A stretch of 64,000 nucleotides of DNA from contig FWCC01000309.1 of NCBI GenBank assembly GCA_900169235.1, positions 1 through 64,000 of the forward strand. The letters run 5' to 3'. Shown one piece after another: positions 60,047 through 64,000 of this stretch (within the stretch, counting starts at the first letter, position 1; each line of letters begins with the position of its first letter). Origin of the DNA: Zarea fungicola (taxonomy: Eukaryota; Ascomycota; Sordariomycetes; Hypocreales; Cordycipitaceae). The notes beneath the pieces are model-generated. The model had not been told where the DNA came from. It saw only the letters and a program-made list of their open reading frames with translations, and searched no databases. Made by a program: the position numbers and the translations under genes.

Positions 60047-62080
60047 AGGGATATGCAGGACTACATTTTGATGGCATGAGACAACGGCGTTGATGATTGT
60101 TCTTTTTCTCACAAACTAATAAAAATAAAGTAAGAATGACGAAGATGGAGGATTGTTGTTCACCCATTTGAGATGATGTATTTAAATTAACGCGCATAGT
60201 AGTCACAGGCCGTCTGTCGTACAGCATGCTGACGCACGTCGGCGGGCGGGCGAGCCAGCCGCCGATGTGGAGCGATAGAACAATTTAGCCACGGATGTAA
60301 GAAGGCTAACAGCGACAGCCGGATTTTATGCTTTACATCCGCATTGGAGATGGTAAGAAACTACGAGAACAAAAATATGCGAGACAGAAGAGACTTGAAA
60401 TGCATCATGCTGTCGCAAAAAGGAACTTGAGAAGGTACCAGGTGCCAGTTAGTAGTGGCATGATATAACGGCACATTTTTAAGGAAACTTGCCAATTTTT
60501 TTTTTTCATGACTTGCACAAGTACAAATGAGTTTATAGTATGTAAAAACTAAATCAGGGGTAGAATGAAGCCCCAAGGCTATGAATTTTAAACTTTTTTT
60601 CTGCTCTGTAGGCTGTAAGATCAGGCTGTCGGGAACAAGATCGAGAGAAGTGCTTCCCGAAGCGGAAAGCTGGCCCCAGTAAAGGGAATCGGAGCTCGGT
60701 AAACTAGTTGTCCGGGGTCCAGGTGTAAGCTAGGATCTGAACACTGGTCTCGGGCTCGGACAAGGTCAGACTTGTCCAGCTAACTAACAAACTTACTTTG
60801 ATGCAATTTTGTTTCTCCCTGTAACTCACGTACCGGCAGCCCTACCACCTGTGGGGGCCTGCGCAGTAGCCTGCGTAATCGTGGCTGGTAATTACGTCCT
60901 CGGTTGTAACATTGGAAATCGAGGCAAGGTGACTCACTTGCAAGTGTTTTGCAGGTTTTGAGGCGGGAAAGAACTGCCGTGCTTGGTATTACTAGGTACA
61001 TTACTGTAAGTCATGTACGGAGTCCAGGAACGGCAGTATCGCTGTTGTAAGACATGTCACAAACACATGAGACAAGGCAGCGTGAGTTTTTTTTTTTTTT
61101 TTGTTTGGCAGATCTAATCTAACACAGTAAATCGGGTGGATGCGACCCTGGGCAGTCGTGATAGTGTATGGCTCTGCAGGCTGAATGGCGGAGCGTCAAG
61201 AGGCTCTGATCTGCTCCATTATGGTGTACGCCTCATCCAACAACGTCACTCCATGAATGTCAAGCGACTCAAAACTAGTACCATATACTTCAATCTTTTA
61301 GTTTTACAAAATAATATCTTCCTCGTTGTAAATTTCCTATTTCAAACAATGACCACAACGTTCACACAGTCTCTTCAAATCTTATTGGCTCGCTCGGATT
61401 TTCTGGCTTGCCTGCTTTTGCTTTTCAAGCCCCGAAACCGATCTTTACGAAAAAGGTGGAGTTACAGCGAAGAGCGAGTCACGAAAAGGGCTGCATGAGG
61501 ACAATAACTAGCTAATGCGAAAAAGATAATCCGTGCAATGAAGCGATGCAGCTAGTTCTAGAAGATGAGTTTGCAGTTAGTGAGTGCTCGGCCATCGGCG
61601 ACTAAGCTGTCCGCCGGGGCAACGTAGACGATGAAGCTCATCCGCTCTGCAACCCATTTCTTATTTCGGCTTCTTAGTGCAATTTATTTAACCTAGTTGG
61701 TCACAAATGAGCTGAAATTCTTTTGAAGGCGTTGACTACTTTTCCCCCTTTGTAATACATTGTCGCCTCGGGCATCTCTTGGTACCCGAATCCAGGGAAC
61801 CTATCTATTTATTTAGCTTCCGATTTCCATTCTCTTGGGCACTGAAGCTCTCGTCTCTTGACTATCAGATTTGACTCAACACGGCTAGTACAGCCTTGAA
61901 GTATTGGCGAAAGATCGGTGTTCACTTGTGGAGGCCAATATACTCAAGCTACCAAAGGCGCTTCTGCTCGCTTCCATTCCCTTGCCAACCTATCAACTTA
62001 CTATCAAAGACGCACGCTCAACCGTCATCAATTAAGCATTGCCAGACAGCCCTCACTCCAGGCCCGCGCGACTTTTCGTC
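60047..62080. other. Intergenic region and MFS promoter
   Basis: No gene seen in 2.0 kb. AATAAAAATAAAG at 60119-60131 is a likely polyadenylation region for TRAPPC11. T-runs lie at 60496-60506 and 61087-61102. The last 150 bases, CT- and CA-rich, are the probable MFS leader. Confidence 0.4.
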
Positions 62081-64000
62081 ATGGCCGACCACGCCAACCC
62101 TCGACTGTCTAGCGAAAAGGCACACACGGACTCCAGTATGACGGAAACCGCTGAGAAGCAGCAACAGCAGCTGCAGGAGCCGACACCTGCAGAGAGCTTG
62201 CAGGATGTAACTGAAAAGCAAAACGAGGATTCCAACGCAAACCACGAAGCCGCGGAACCAGAATACCCAAATGCCTTGAAGCTTACTCTCACACTCATTG
62301 CTCTGTGTATTTCCATCTTCCTCGTCGCGCTCGACCAGACAATTATCGCGCCTGCTCTCGGCGCCATTACGGGACAGTTTAATAGCACCAAGGATATTGT
62401 ATGTGTACACTGCAGGAGTGTTTTATTCGGTCTGCCATTATTTTTTGCCTACTGACAGCGTCCATAGGGCTGGTACGGATCTGCATACCTTCTCACATCA
62501 ACATGTCTGCAGCCCATTTACGGTGTCATCTACCGCCACTTCAACGTCAAATGGTCCTTTCTCACGGCCATCTTCATCTTTGAAGTGGGCAGTCTCGTCT
62601 GCGCCGTCGCTCCCTCGTCGGTTGCCTTCATCGTCGGCCGCGCCGTCGCCGGCATGGGCGTGGCTGGTCTCTTTTCTGGCGCCATCGTCATCCTTTCTCA
62701 CTCTCGTACGCCATCTCCATCACCCGTACCACAAAAGCCTCGAGTATTTTTTCGCTAACATTAAATCTCCTTTCCTCCTGTAGTCCCCCTCTCCAAGCGC
62801 CCTCTTGCATTTGGCCTCATTGGCGGCATGTGGGGTATTGCATCTGTCGCTGGCCCTCTCCTCGGCGGCGCCTTCACTGAAAACATCACCTGGCGGTGGT
62901 GCTTCTACATCAACTTACCCGTCGGCGGTCTCGCCATGGCCATTGTCGTCTGGGTTGTCAATATAAACCGCAACACAAAGGCGTCTGAAGGCCTCTCCGT
63001 TGTCCAGCGCATCCTTAGGCTCGACCTCATCGGCACCGCCATCTTCATCCCCGCCATCATCTGCCTTCTGCTGCCCCTCCAGTGGGGTGGTGCCGAATAT
63101 GCATGGGGGAGCTCGCGCATCATTGGTCTCTTTGTTGGCTCGGGCGTCATGCTGGTACTCTTCGTCCTCTCCCAGTGGTGGCGTGCGGAGCGCAGTACGT
63201 TTCCGCCGCTGTTGTTCAAGTCCCGCAGCATTATCGCGGCCATGTCGTTTTGTTTCTGGTTCGGTGCTGGCTTCTTTCCGTTGATCTACTATCTTTGTGA
63301 GTTTTTAATGTGCTCTACTTCCGCTGGTATTTCTGGGTACTAACAGTTGTGTTAGCTCTCTACTTCCAAGCTATCCAGGGCGTCAGTGCCGTTCAAGCTG
63401 GTATCAAGATTCTCCCTCTCCTCCTCGCCACGGTCATCTGCTCCATTGTGTCCGGCGGTCTCATCTCTCGCTTTGGCGTGTATAACTACGTCATTGTCCC
63501 CTGTATGGTCCTCTTCTCTATCGGCACGGGCCTCATCACGACGTTTGATGTCCATACTCCCCTTCGCGCCTGGTTTGGCTACCAGGTGCTCGCAGGTCTT
63601 GGCATCGGTGCAGGTTTCCAAATCGGCGCCCTCGTTGTACAGACAGTCCTCCCCCAGGAATGGGTTCCTGTTGGCACTGCCTGCGTCCAGTTCTTCCAGA
63701 CTCTTGGCGGTGCCATTTTTATTGCCGTCTCTCAGACTGTGTTCCAGAATGGTCTCATCTCCGGCGTCGAAAGCGCCAACATTGGTCTCCCCAACCCCCG
63801 CATCTTCATCAACAGCGGTGCCTCGCAGACCAGACACATTCTTACAGAGATGCACCGCGAGGATGCCATCCCTGCCGTCCTAAAGGCGTACATGCAAGGT
63901 CTTCGCAATACTTACTATATTTCGCTTGCCTGCGCTCTTTGTGCCTTGATTTCTACGCTCGCGCTTGAGAAACGATCGGTCAAGGAGAATGATAAAAAGA
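62081..64000 (+). CDS. MFS multidrug efflux transporter, DHA2 type (3'-truncated by window)
   Basis: Exons 62081-62398, 62468-62705, 62784-63296 and 63356 to beyond 64000. The gene continues past the window; 571 codons are visible. These are 14-helix proton antiporters that export drugs or toxic metabolites. A Gln/Glu-rich cytosolic N-terminus (about 65 residues) precedes the first helix, LTLIALCISIFLVALDQTIIAPAL, with the family's LDxTI motif. Motif A-like GWYGSAYLLTS, then VGRAVAGMGVAGLFSG, and antiporter motif C (GGMWGIASVAGPLLGGAF), then WRWCFYINLPVGG follow in order. All three introns (69, 78 and 59 nt) interrupt conserved helices and restore them when removed. Close relatives include AflT-like pumps, but no biosynthetic genes are visible beside it, so its cargo is unknown. 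It ends mid-frame after an ALEKRSVKENDKK tail, so little is probably missing. Confidence 0.92.

Overview
The window looks like nuclear DNA of a filamentous ascomycete, most likely a Sordariomycete and probably Hypocreales. Genes carry short 50-170 nt introns with GTRAGT-type donors and CTNAC-like branch points. The gene set is typical of moulds: ert1/acuK, a Yap1-type AP-1 factor, a grg-1/ccg-1 stress peptide, a UstYa/DUF3328 oxidase and a proteinase K-like subtilase. I read 20 convincing protein genes (one cut by the right edge), two clear pseudogenes and two weaker ORFs. I saw no convincing tRNA, rRNA or CRISPR array.

Layout. 1-5.8 kb is gene-poor; its one recognisable element is a decayed, internally deleted ABCC transporter on the minus strand (about 1.94-3.97 kb). 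5.85-11.1 kb holds accessory genes: a UstYa-type oxidase, a secreted GH29 alpha-L-fucosidase and a dead APH-like phosphotransferase. 11.6-26.9 kb is denser: a Rei1-like zinc-finger protein, ert1 behind a long leader, riboflavin kinase, Fmp52, a RING protein, a DUF3632-like protein, a secreted subtilisin and a short-chain dehydrogenase. 26.9-33.2 kb is a 6.3-kb stretch with no gene I can support. 33.2-47.5 kb holds a YANK/STK32-type kinase, the AP-1 factor, grg-1, an HSL-type esterase, a BSD-domain protein and Tsr2. 47.8-49.0 kb holds a pogo-transposase-derived DNA-binding ORF without its DDE domain, and an adjacent orphan ORF. 49.8-64 kb holds a GH31 glycosidase, a large alpha/beta-hydrolase, mitochondrial ribosomal protein MRPL27 (mL41), TRAPPC11 and an MFS efflux pump that runs off the window.

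The genes do not form one pathway. Housekeeping genes (FMN1, TSR2, MRPL27, TRAPPC11) are mixed with metabolic and stress regulators and with a scatter of accessory enzymes and relics. The UstYa oxidase has no visible peptide precursor or biosynthetic partner, so I do not call a secondary-metabolite cluster. The points most worth a second look are the subtilase lacking the usual oxyanion-hole Asn, the transposase-derived DNA-binding ORF, the ABCC and phosphotransferase relics, and the divergent Rei1 relative. Exon coordinates were spliced by eye, choosing sites that keep the frame and restore family motifs; no transcript data were used.
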